Shown in pieces: positions 1 to 7,116 of a DNA stretch of 7,252 nucleotides; the first letter of the stretch is position 1; every line of letters starts with the position of its first letter. Position numbers and translations under genes: made by a program. Under the pieces are notes generated by a model. It was not told the DNA's origin. It saw only the letters and a list, made by a program, of their open reading frames with translations, and did not search any database. This DNA is from Bacteroidota bacterium (GTDB lineage: Bacteria; Bacteroidota; Rhodothermia; Rhodothermales; UBA10348), in assembly GCA_004356265.1 (NCBI GenBank), contig SMXK01000215.1, positions 1 through 7,252 of the forward strand. Direction: 5' to 3'.

Positions 1-315
1 ATCTTTCGCCATGGACCGCACGAGGTCCCGTGCTCCTGGGTATACATGTACGTCCGATGGAGTCAGATGGCGCATTAATGATGCGGTATAGGCCTTCAGG
101 CAATCGGCGAGCATATTTTCAGCTTCATCATCCATAAAACCGTTGACCAGCAACAGGTCACGAACTATTGCCGGGTCGGTTCGTCCGGCAAACTGCACGC
201 CTCTGAGTTGAATACCACGCCCACAAACATTCTCAATGGAGTTTTTTATAGCAGTTTTCCCGGCTCCTGTGGAAGAAAGAAGAGTACCGTCGATATCGAA
301 AAGGACAAGCTTCAT
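1..315 (-). CDS. HAD-superfamily hydrolase (phosphoglycolate phosphatase-like), N-terminal part
   Basis: The first 105 residues of a minus-strand gene that runs off the left edge. The protein opens MKLVLFDIDGTLL, which is HAD motif I; D7 would be the phosphoryl-accepting nucleophile and D9 the acid/base. The region around residues 43-50 (AGRTDPAI) and the later VYPGARDLV (91-99) match the helical cap and the return to the core seen in phosphoglycolate phosphatase/beta-phosphoglucomutase-like members. Such enzymes usually have about 210-230 residues, so roughly half is visible; motifs II to IV lie outside the window. The family dephosphorylates small cytoplasmic phosphoesters, but the substrate cannot be told from this part. 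The start is the ATG directly before the motif I strand; no clear Shine-Dalgarno sequence precedes it. The gene is divergent from polA with 43 bp between the starts. Confidence 0.85.
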   Translation of the reverse strand, partial: MKLVLFDIDGTLLSSTGAGKTAIKNSIENVCGRGIQLRGVQFAGRTDPAIVRDLLLVNGFMDDEAENMLADCLKAYTASLMRHLTPSDVHVYPGARDLVRSMAKD

Positions 316-351
316 TGTGCGTCAGTTCATAGCTTCAATCAACATGAAAAC

Positions 352-355
352 GGAG
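352..355 (+). promoter_or_regulatory. Ribosome-binding site of polA (GGAG)
   Basis: GGAG lies three bases before the polA ATG. An in-frame TAA at 356-358 directly abuts that ATG, so translation cannot begin further upstream in this frame and the start is fixed at or after 359. The spacing is shorter than usual, so the site may be weak. The same TAA also ends a possible four-codon ORF (ATG at 344). Confidence 0.55.
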
Positions 356-358
356 TAA

Positions 359-3244
359 ATGGCGAACGAAAGAAAAACACTTTATTTGCTCGATGCGATG
401 GCGCTCGCCTACCGGGCCCACTTCATTTTTGTGAGCAGACCGCTCATTAACTCCCGGGGGGAAAATACATCTGCGACGTACGGATTCGTAGCAGCTCTGG
501 TGAAATTAATTGAGGATCACACCATCGAGAACATGGCGGTGGTATTTGACGTGATCGGGTCGGGGGGGACGTTCAGGGACGAGATGTACCCCGAATATAA
601 AGCACATCGGGATCCAGCGCCGGAAGACCTGATAGCGAACATACCCAGAATAAAGGAAGTCGTACGGGCGATGGATATTCCCGTAGTTGAATACGAAGGT
701 GTTGAGGCTGACGACGTGATCGGGACACTCGCCCGCCAGGCGGAGGCAGACGGGGCCAATGTAGTTATTGTGTCTCCCGACAAGGATTTCATGCAGCTCG
801 TCTCGGAGCGGATTTCGATGTTGCGCCCGGCTTATCGCGGCGAAGGTTTTAATCCTGTGACGCCCGAGACTTTCCGGGAGAAATACGGCCTGGAACCGGA
901 GCAATTTATAGATATGCTGGCGCTGATGGGTGATGCGGCAGACAATGTGCCGGGCGTGCCGGGGATCGGCGAAAAAACTGCAATAAAGTTATTGAAGGAA
1001 TTTGGATCCTTTGAAAACCTTCTTGAAAACGCAGACAAGGTGGCCGCCAAACGAGCCCGGGAGAATCTGCAGACATACCGCGATCAAGCCATTCTGAGCA
1101 AGCGGCTCGTTACGATTTTAACGGATGTCCCCGTCAAATTAACCTGGGACGACTTTCATCGATTGAATCCCGACTACCCATTGCTGGAGGAGCTTTTTGG
1201 TAATCTGGAGTTCGGATCGCTGCATAAGCGAACAATCAGGGTTCTGCAAAAGAACGATGGCATCTCTCCACCGTTGCAACAGGCCATGGCGTCGGAGAAA
1301 GCATTGTCTGCAACGCAGGCGTCAGGCGTACTGTCACCCACAATACTGGCTGCCTCATCTGGAAGCGGCTCCATTCAAGCAGATTTATTCGGGGGTGGAA
1401 TGAGTCATGCGACGGGGTTAGAAGCGCCTGCCATGCCGGAAGTCTCATACGATCCGGATGCTGTCGAATACACGTTGGTTTCCAACCGAACAGGATGTGA
1501 AAAACTGGCAGACAGACTGGCAGGGGCAGACTGGCTGGCCTTCGACACCGAGACCACCTCCAAGGACCCGATGCTGGCGTCACTTGTTGGCATTTCTTTG
1601 TCGGTGAAGGAAGGTGAAGCTTGGTACGTGCCTACTCCCATGCCCGACGGTACGTCCACCGAAGACGTCATTGAATTACTCGGCCCGGTTATCAATAGTG
1701 CCGAAGTGAAGGTCGGTCAAAATATAAAGTATGATCTGATAGTGCTTGCCAGGCATGGATTGGAAATTACGGGCCGTCTTTTTGATACCATGATCGCCCA
1801 CTATTTGCTTTCGCCCGAGGATCCGCACGGAATGGATGCCCTCGCCCGGCGATATCTCGGCTACGATCCTATTCCCATATCCAGCTTAATCGGAAAAGGA
1901 AAATCGCAACTCTCCATGCGAGACGTGCCCATCGAAAATGTCTCACCTTACGCGTGCGAAGATGCAGATATCACGTTACGTCTGGCTCGTCAGTTTGAGC
2001 TTAAAATCGCGGGAACCAGTGCTCAAAAAATTGCAGAGGAAATCGAGTATCCATTGATTAAAGTGCTGGCCGACATGGAGATGACCGGTATTTGTTTAGA
2101 TCGGGGTGTGCTCAGCACATTATCTGCAGAAATGGGAGAGGCTCTGGCGGAAGCAGAACATCAGATTTACGAGAAGGCCGGGGAATCTTTCAATATTGCG
2201 TCGATGCAGCAACTCGGGCGCATCTTATTTGAGAAGCTGGAACTGCCCGTGATTTCGAAGACCTCCAAAGGCAAGCCCTCAACACGCGAGAGTGTTCTGA
2301 AAGAGCTCGCAACTGAGCACGAGCTTCCGGGACTTATTCTGGACTGGCGTGAGCTTGCCAAGCTGAAGAACACATATGTCGACACGCTGCCCGAGTTAGT
2401 CCATCCGGAAACAGGACGGATTCATACGACATACAGTCAGACAATTGCTGCGACCGGACGATTGTCAAGTAACAAGCCAAACCTACAGAACATTCCCATC
2501 CGCACAGCCCGTGGACGGGAAATTCGGAAAGCATTTATTCCGGCACCTGGCCACGTTCTCATGTCAGCGGATTACGCTCAGATTGAGCTTCGAATTCTTG
2601 CCGCTCTGAGCGGTGACAAGGCGCTTCGAGCCGCATTTTCGAATGGCGAAGACATTCATTCAGCCACAGCGGCACGTGTACTGAATATTCCCCAGGCCGA
2701 TGTGACTCGCGAGCAAAGAAATCGGGCGAAGGAAGTGAACTATGGAATACCGTACGGAATATCTGCGTTTGGGCTTGCCCAGCGGCTTCGGTGTCCTCAG
2801 GCCGAAGCCCGCGACCTGATCGAGTCATACCAACGTGCGTATCCGCAGGTGACGACGTTTTTATCGATGCAGGTTGAACGAGCCCGCGAAAGGGGTTTCG
2901 TAGAGACGGTGCTGGGGAGGAGGCGTTACGTTCCGGATATTCAGGCCCGCAATCGCAACGTGCGGTCATTTGCTGAGCGCGTCGCCGTAAATATGCCCAT
3001 TCAGGGCACGCAGGCCGATATGATTAAGATTGCCATGATCAATATCCACCGAATCATGAGCGAGGAAGAGTATCAGTCGAAACTGTTGTTGCAGGTCCAC
3101 GACGAGCTCGTGTTTGAGGTTTTGCCGGCTGAGGAAGGCAAGATGCGTGCGCTGGTTGAGGAACAGATGGTTAATGCGCTCCCGATGGACGTATTAATCG
3201 AGGTAGATATTCAAACCGGCAAGAACTGGCTGGAAGCTCACTGA
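359..3244 (+). CDS. polA: DNA polymerase I with 5' nuclease, proofreading and polymerase domains
   Basis: A 961-residue family A DNA polymerase that fills gaps and removes RNA primers during lagging-strand maturation and excision repair in the cytoplasm. The 5' nuclease domain (about 5-295) keeps the metal-binding acids D12, D64, E116, D118, D119, D141, D143, D192 and D195, and a helix-hairpin-helix at GVPGIGEKT (199-207). A Ser/Ala/Gly-rich linker (about 300-370) holds QADLF at 340-344, a candidate sliding-clamp-binding peptide. The 3'-5' exonuclease (about 375-560) has D396, E398, D459, Y531 and D535, so proofreading should be active. The polymerase domain (about 565-961) shows RLSSNKPNLQNIP (701-713), motif A DYAQIEL (738-744), motif B with R787, K791, Y795 and Y799, and motif C HDE (914-916). 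Y795 replaces the usual Phe of the O-helix. The length is slightly above the 928 residues of E. coli Pol I. An in-frame stop just upstream fixes the start. It is probably co-transcribed with the M16 gene. Confidence 0.98.
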   Translation: MANERKTLYLLDAMALAYRAHFIFVSRPLINSRGENTSATYGFVAALVKLIEDHTIENMAVVFDVIGSGGTFRDEMYPEYKAHRDPAPEDLIANIPRIKEVVRAMDIPVVEYEGVEADDVIGTLARQAEADGANVVIVSPDKDFMQLVSERISMLRPAYRGEGFNPVTPETFREKYGLEPEQFIDMLALMGDAADNVPGVPGIGEKTAIKLLKEFGSFENLLENADKVAAKRARENLQTYRDQAILSKRLVTILTDVPVKLTWDDFHRLNPDYPLLEELFGNLEFGSLHKRTIRVLQKNDGISPPLQQAMASEKALSATQASGVLSPTILAASSGSGSIQADLFGGGMSHATGLEAPAMPEVSYDPDAVEYTLVSNRTGCEKLADRLAGADWLAFDTETTSKDPMLASLVGISLSVKEGEAWYVPTPMPDGTSTEDVIELLGPVINSAEVKVGQNIKYDLIVLARHGLEITGRLFDTMIAHYLLSPEDPHGMDALARRYLGYDPIPISSLIGKGKSQLSMRDVPIENVSPYACEDADITLRLARQFELKIAGTSAQKIAEEIEYPLIKVLADMEMTGICLDRGVLSTLSAEMGEALAEAEHQIYEKAGESFNIASMQQLGRILFEKLELPVISKTSKGKPSTRESVLKELATEHELPGLILDWRELAKLKNTYVDTLPELVHPETGRIHTTYSQTIAATGRLSSNKPNLQNIPIRTARGREIRKAFIPAPGHVLMSADYAQIELRILAALSGDKALRAAFSNGEDIHSATAARVLNIPQADVTREQRNRAKEVNYGIPYGISAFGLAQRLRCPQAEARDLIESYQRAYPQVTTFLSMQVERARERGFVETVLGRRRYVPDIQARNRNVRSFAERVAVNMPIQGTQADMIKIAMINIHRIMSEEEYQSKLLLQVHDELVFEVLPAEEGKMRALVEEQMVNALPMDVLIEVDIQTGKNWLEAH

Positions 3245-3255
3245 TATAACACGTA

Positions 3256-4542
3256 ATGAATGATATTCCGGGATATACCTTTCAAAAAGAAGCGGGTGGT
3301 GTACTGAATTACACCATGGACTCCAATGGATTAGAGGTTCTTGTATATCCTCAGGACCTGGCACCCGTAAGTGTTTTTATGGTCACGTACCGCGTCGGAT
3401 CCAGAAATGAATCGACCGGCGAAACCGGTGTTACCCATTTTCTGGAGCACATGATGTTTAAGGGAACGGACCGATTTAATAAGGAGTCAGGAACGTCCGT
3501 ATTTAATGAGTTGCAAAAATCCGGCGCGCGCGTGAATGCAACCACGTGGATGGATCGAACGAATTATTATGCACTCCTACCCACTGAAAGAATTGAAAAG
3601 GTTATTGAAATTGAGGCCGATCGGATGCGCGGAGCCAGGCTTTGGCCAGAGGATGTTGCGAGCGAGAAAACGGTCATCCTGAACGAACACGATCAGGGCG
3701 AGAATGAACCGAGTCGAAAGTTATACCAGTCCGTCTGGAGCACAGCTTATGTTGCTCATCCCTACAGGCATCCGACTATCGGGTGGAGAAGTGATATTGA
3801 AGACGTCTCTGCGGAGTCTCTGCGGTCATATTATGATCGGTATTACTGGCCGTCGAATGCGACGGTATCTGTGATCGGATCCTTCGATGTTGGAGACACA
3901 CTTGCACTTATTCGCTCACATTTTGAGGGTATCGAACGGGGCCCGGACTCGTATGATGGGGTTTCCACCCGGGAACCCGATCAACTCGGGGAAAGGCGAA
4001 CGACCATCAGGATGGCCGGTGAACCGGCGATGTTAATGATTGCGTACCGAGGCTTAGCCGCGACCGATTCCGACGCGGCAGCGTTGAGCGTGCTGGGTGC
4101 CACGCTGAGTCTTGGCAAGATGTCAAGAATGCAGCAGCAGATCGCCGACAAAGGCCTGGTGGTCAGTATCTCAGCGGTTTCGTCTGCTCACGCTTATCCG
4201 GGACTATTTTATATTTTTGCAGCAATAACGCCTGGTCAAAGTCACGACGACGTTGAAGTTGCCATACAGGCTGTTCTGGATGAGGTGCTCGAAAATGGGA
4301 TTACCCAGGAGGAGCTCGATCGTGCGAGGAGTCAATTCATCGCTCAGGCGGCGTTCTCCAGAGACGGGGCATACTCGGTGGCGTCTGGTCTGAACGAGGC
4401 CATTGCAGTCGGTGACTGGACCTTATTCACGTCTGCTGAAGAACGCGTCCGAGCGGTTACTGTTGAAAACGTAAACGCTGTAGCTCGCCGAATTATTCTT
4501 CCCGATTCACGAGTGGTGGGTCAATTCGAGCCTGCTCGCTGA
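3256..4542 (+). CDS. M16 (insulinase/processing peptidase-like) zinc metalloprotease, single unit
   Basis: A 428-residue protein with the inverted zinc motif HFLEH at 61-65: H61 and H65 bind zinc, E64 is the catalytic base, and E144 in VILNE is the likely third ligand 78 residues later. The catalytic half covers about residues 20-230. The second, structurally related half (about 245-428) includes GKMSRMQQQIADKGL (287-301), the usual segment after the GxxSR-type turn. The length equals one M16 unit, as in mitochondrial processing peptidase beta and bacterial YmxG-type proteins, which normally work as dimers; no partner M16 gene lies beside it here. No signal peptide is seen, so it is predicted to be cytoplasmic. 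It follows polA by 11 bp and probably shares its transcript. Substrates are unknown; the family degrades or trims peptides and unfolded polypeptides. No clear ribosome-binding site is visible. The 3' end overlaps the opposing thioredoxin gene by 22 bp. Confidence 0.93.
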   Translation: MNDIPGYTFQKEAGGVLNYTMDSNGLEVLVYPQDLAPVSVFMVTYRVGSRNESTGETGVTHFLEHMMFKGTDRFNKESGTSVFNELQKSGARVNATTWMDRTNYYALLPTERIEKVIEIEADRMRGARLWPEDVASEKTVILNEHDQGENEPSRKLYQSVWSTAYVAHPYRHPTIGWRSDIEDVSAESLRSYYDRYYWPSNATVSVIGSFDVGDTLALIRSHFEGIERGPDSYDGVSTREPDQLGERRTTIRMAGEPAMLMIAYRGLAATDSDAAALSVLGATLSLGKMSRMQQQIADKGLVVSISAVSSAHAYPGLFYIFAAITPGQSHDDVEVAIQAVLDEVLENGITQEELDRARSQFIAQAAFSRDGAYSVASGLNEAIAVGDWTLFTSAEERVRAVTVENVNAVARRIILPDSRVVGQFEPAR

Positions 4543-5111
4543 ACCATTACATTCAGCTCATCTTTCACTTCCTCGAGAGGAAAGAGGCCTATAAATCGAT
4601 CCGTGATTTTTCCGTTTTCGTCTACCAAAAACGTAGTCGGCAAGCCGTACACTCCACCAAACTGCTCAGCGAATGTGCCATCGTCCAGCACTATTGGATA
4701 GTTGATGGCCAGATCTTCGGCGAAAGGTTTGACCATATCGAAGCCTTCGTCATCCATCGAAACTCCAATGATCTCGAACGGACGGTCCTGCCATTCATCG
4801 TAGAGCACTACGAGGTCAGGAATTTCGATAATACAAGGCCCACACCATGTAGCCCAGAAATTTACGAGCGTTATCTTACCTGATAATTCTGCGTTCGACA
4901 TCCTGTTGCCCAGCATATCGGTGAACGAGAATTCGGGCAGCGGTTCATCCATTGCCGACCTTGTATAAGGCAAGGAGGGAGTCGATACTTCCACAGCGGC
5001 TGCTACTTTTTCAGAAATCGCCGGCGTCTCGGCGCCAGAGCCGCCGCATGCTGACAACAGGCACGAAATACTCAAAACAGCGGTTAAGGTGCGTAAAGAT
5101 TGGGCTTTCAT
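4521..5111 (-). CDS. TlpA/ResA-like thioredoxin-fold lipoprotein
   Basis: A 196-residue exported thiol-disulfide protein. From the chosen ATG it begins MKAQSLRTL, followed by a hydrophobic stretch and the lipobox LLSAC (18-22), so C22 should be lipidated and cleaved by signal peptidase II. After a linker of about 45 residues, the TlpA/AhpC-type domain starts near EPLPEFSFTDMLG (residues 56-68). The active site is WATWCGPC, with C90 and C93, and the cis-proline is P158 in YGLPTTF. Relatives reduce disulfides in the envelope, for example during cytochrome c maturation, or act in redox homeostasis. No cytochrome biogenesis gene is nearby, so the partner is unknown. ATGs at 5117 and 5159 are alternative starts in the same frame; 5111 and 5117 both give a normal lipoprotein signal, while 5159 would place extra residues, including a Cys, in front of it. 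The gene is convergent with the M16 gene and divergent from the M3 gene. Confidence 0.92.
   Translation of the reverse strand: MKAQSLRTLTAVLSISCLLSACGGSGAETPAISEKVAAAVEVSTPSLPYTRSAMDEPLPEFSFTDMLGNRMSNAELSGKITLVNFWATWCGPCIIEIPDLVVLYDEWQDRPFEIIGVSMDDEGFDMVKPFAEDLAINYPIVLDDGTFAEQFGGVYGLPTTFLVDENGKITDRFIGLFPLEEVKDELNVMVQRAGSN
5046..5111 (-). other. Lipoprotein signal peptide of the thioredoxin-like protein
   Basis: This segment encodes residues 1-22. It has a basic n-region (K2, R8), a hydrophobic core (LTAVLSISCLL) and the lipobox LSAC ending in C22. The next residues are Gly-Gly-Ser-Gly with no Asp at +2, so by the enterobacterial rule the protein would be sorted to the outer membrane. That rule may not hold in this lineage. 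Confidence 0.85.
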
Positions 5112-5243
5112 GAGCATTCTTGTCGAGGAGCAGGCCGGTAGTATCGTGATTCCGATCAAATTTCGTTGAACTGCGTACGCGTGCGAACCAGATTGGTTTT
5201 CGGTAAATCATCAACGTCTAACCCGTCTTCACCACGCAACTAC
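5112..5243. promoter_or_regulatory. Divergent intergenic region between the thioredoxin lipoprotein and M3 peptidase genes
   Basis: These 132 bp lie between two divergently oriented genes and must carry the promoter of at least one of them. I could not pick out a convincing -35/-10 pair or a TAnnTTTG-type Bacteroidota promoter on either strand. An 8-bp perfect palindrome, GCGTACGC at 5173-5180, is the only compact symmetry and is too short to call an operator. The plus strand is open in the M3 frame from a TTG at 5166, so part of this region could be coding if that start is used. Confidence 0.5.
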
Positions 5244-7100
5244 ATGCCACTGTTTCTCTCGTCCAAGCCGCCACGCACGCCGCTTTTGAGTACCACACAG
5301 TCAGCCGGACACGAAGTTTTTGAGAGCCCGATTACTGGCGCCGAGGATATTTACTGGGACCTGTCTGATCTGTATTCGGATGTTGATCTGCTTCATGCAG
5401 ATTTACTCGAATGTGAGGAGAAAGCAAAATTATTTGCCACCTCATATCGGGGAAAGCTGGCGTCGATGAGCAGTTCGGAGCTGGCCGACGCGATGCAAAA
5501 TCTCGCCGGCATTCAGGACACCGCCGGCCGCGCATTTACGTTTGTTTACCTGAACTGGTCCACAGACACAGCCGAGTCTGAACGAGGCGCACTTCTTCAG
5601 AAAGTAAGAGAACAGTATACTGGCATCTCGACCAGCCTGCTGTTTTTCGAACTGGAATGGGCCGACCTGGACGACCAGAAAGCGTCGGAATTACTAGCGT
5701 CAGAAGATTCCAATTCGTTCGGGCACTATCTCGAGGTACTTCGCATCGCAAGACCGTATTTACTAACTGAGGCAGAAGAGAAAATCCTGGTCGAAAAGTC
5801 TGTGACGGGTCGCACGGCATGGACCCGCTTTTTCGATGAGTATCTCGGTGACGTTCGATATAAGCTGAACGGCGACTCTCTCACGCAGCAACAAATCCTC
5901 GCGTTGTTACATGCGCCCGAAAGGGAAACGCGGCGTGAAGCATCGAAGTCATTTACAGAAGGGCTGAAAAATTCGCTTCGCCCGCTCACGTATACTTTCA
6001 ACACCATATTGTGCGACAAAGCGACGGATGACAGATTGCGCGGATATCCCAATTGGATTACGTCCAGAAACCTGTCAAACGAGGTGGACGACGAAACGGT
6101 AGAGTCGCTCGTTGGCGCGGTTGTAAATGGATACCCTGGTGTCGCCCGCTATTATGAGCTGAAGAAGCGGGTGCTGGGTCTTTCAGAGATGATGGATTAT
6201 GATCGGTATGCGCCTATTTCTGAATCCACACGCATCATACCCTGGGAAGAGGCACGGCGTACCGTAACTGAATCGTACGCAGGATTTGATGCTCGGCTGG
6301 GAGAAATTGTGGACATGTTTTTTGAGCGAAATTGGATCGATGCGGCCCTACAACCGAACAAGAGAGGAGGTGCGTTCAGCCATGGGGCGGTGCCAAGTGT
6401 GCATCCGTACATTCTTATGAATTATACGGGGCGGGTTCGCGACGTGCAGACCTTGGCGCATGAGTTAGGCCATGGCGTACATCAGTATCTATCTCGTCAG
6501 CAAGGTATTTTCCACGCCGATACACCCCTGACGACAGCAGAAACTGCTTCTGTGTTCGGGGAAATGTTGGTGTTTCAGAAACTTCTGGAGGAAGAATCAG
6601 AGCCGGCCAATCGGCTGGCGATGTTAATGGGTAAGATTGACGATACGTTTGCGACTGTATTTCGGCAGGTCTCGATGAATCGATTTGAGGATCGGATTCA
6701 CACCATGCGGCGGGAGAAAGGAGAATTGTCGTCGGAGCAATTCTGCGATGCGTGGATCTCGACGCAGGCAGCCATGTTCGGGGACAGCGTGCAACTGACC
6801 GATAATTACCGGTACTGGTGGAGTTATATCCCGCATTTTCTTCATACGCCCGGATATGTTTACGCCTATGCGTTTGGTGAATTACTTGTCTTGGCGTTGT
6901 ACGATAAGTACAAAGAAGTAGGCGAGGGTTTTTCAGATCAGTATGTCGAACTTCTCACGTCTGGGGGGTCGGATTGGCCACACGTTCTGGTAGGTCGATT
7001 GGGCATCGACTTGAACGACTCTGATTTCTGGGCGGGAGGCGTTAAGTCTATCGAAGGGCTCGTCGATGAGGCCGCAAGTCTGGTCGACGAATTATACTGA
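5244..7100 (+). CDS. M3-family oligoendopeptidase (PepF-like) zinc metallopeptidase
   Basis: A 618-residue peptidase that cleaves short peptides in the cytoplasm, aiding peptide turnover. The zinc site is HELGH at residues 406-410 (H406 and H410 ligands, E407 catalytic), with E433 in TTAETAS as the third ligand 23 residues after H410. The N-terminus carries the WDLSDLY segment (38-44) typical of the PepF/M3 group. The C-terminal substrate-binding segment has IPHF (529-532) followed by a Tyr-rich PGYVYAYAFGELL (536-548), matching the His/Tyr residues that stabilise the transition state in this family. The end, GIDLNDSDFWAGG followed by an acidic helix, is also typical. The length fits the family (about 560-620). 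ATG 5244 is preferred because the only earlier in-frame start is a TTG at 5166, which would add 26 residues unlike the family. No signal peptide or clear ribosome-binding site is seen. Confidence 0.94.
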   Translation: MPLFLSSKPPRTPLLSTTQSAGHEVFESPITGAEDIYWDLSDLYSDVDLLHADLLECEEKAKLFATSYRGKLASMSSSELADAMQNLAGIQDTAGRAFTFVYLNWSTDTAESERGALLQKVREQYTGISTSLLFFELEWADLDDQKASELLASEDSNSFGHYLEVLRIARPYLLTEAEEKILVEKSVTGRTAWTRFFDEYLGDVRYKLNGDSLTQQQILALLHAPERETRREASKSFTEGLKNSLRPLTYTFNTILCDKATDDRLRGYPNWITSRNLSNEVDDETVESLVGAVVNGYPGVARYYELKKRVLGLSEMMDYDRYAPISESTRIIPWEEARRTVTESYAGFDARLGEIVDMFFERNWIDAALQPNKRGGAFSHGAVPSVHPYILMNYTGRVRDVQTLAHELGHGVHQYLSRQQGIFHADTPLTTAETASVFGEMLVFQKLLEEESEPANRLAMLMGKIDDTFATVFRQVSMNRFEDRIHTMRREKGELSSEQFCDAWISTQAAMFGDSVQLTDNYRYWWSYIPHFLHTPGYVYAYAFGELLVLALYDKYKEVGEGFSDQYVELLTSGGSDWPHVLVGRLGIDLNDSDFWAGGVKSIEGLVDEAASLVDELY

Positions 7101-7116
7101 CCGCAATTCTGTCTGC

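Noticed and set aside
250..270. GAGKT near the N-terminus of the HAD protein looks like part of a Walker A loop
   Set aside because: The required Gly five residues before the GK pair is absent (it is Ser), and the DIDGT motif explains the protein as a HAD enzyme.
208..450. An 80-codon plus-strand ORF overlapping the HAD gene start and the polA start
   Set aside because: It lies antisense to a clear HAD motif and in a different frame from polA; its product shows no recognisable domain.
506..904. Long antisense ORFs within polA (also 2559-2969 and 1236-1583)
   Set aside because: They sit opposite conserved Pol I domains and show no coherent domain or motif of their own.
4569..4582. Inverted repeat TTCCTC-GA-GAGGAA near the convergent gene ends
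   Set aside because: The loop is too small for the full stem, it lies in coding sequence, and no T-run follows on either strand, so it is not supported as a terminator.
5166..5199. Possible sigma-70-like -35 box TTGAAC upstream of the M3 gene
   Set aside because: The hexamer at the proper distance (CAGATT) is a poor -10 match, so a promoter call would be guesswork.
7089..7109. GAATT...AATTC inverted repeat around the M3 stop codon
   Set aside because: The stem has only five AT-rich pairs with an 11-base loop and no T-run, so it is too weak to call a terminator.
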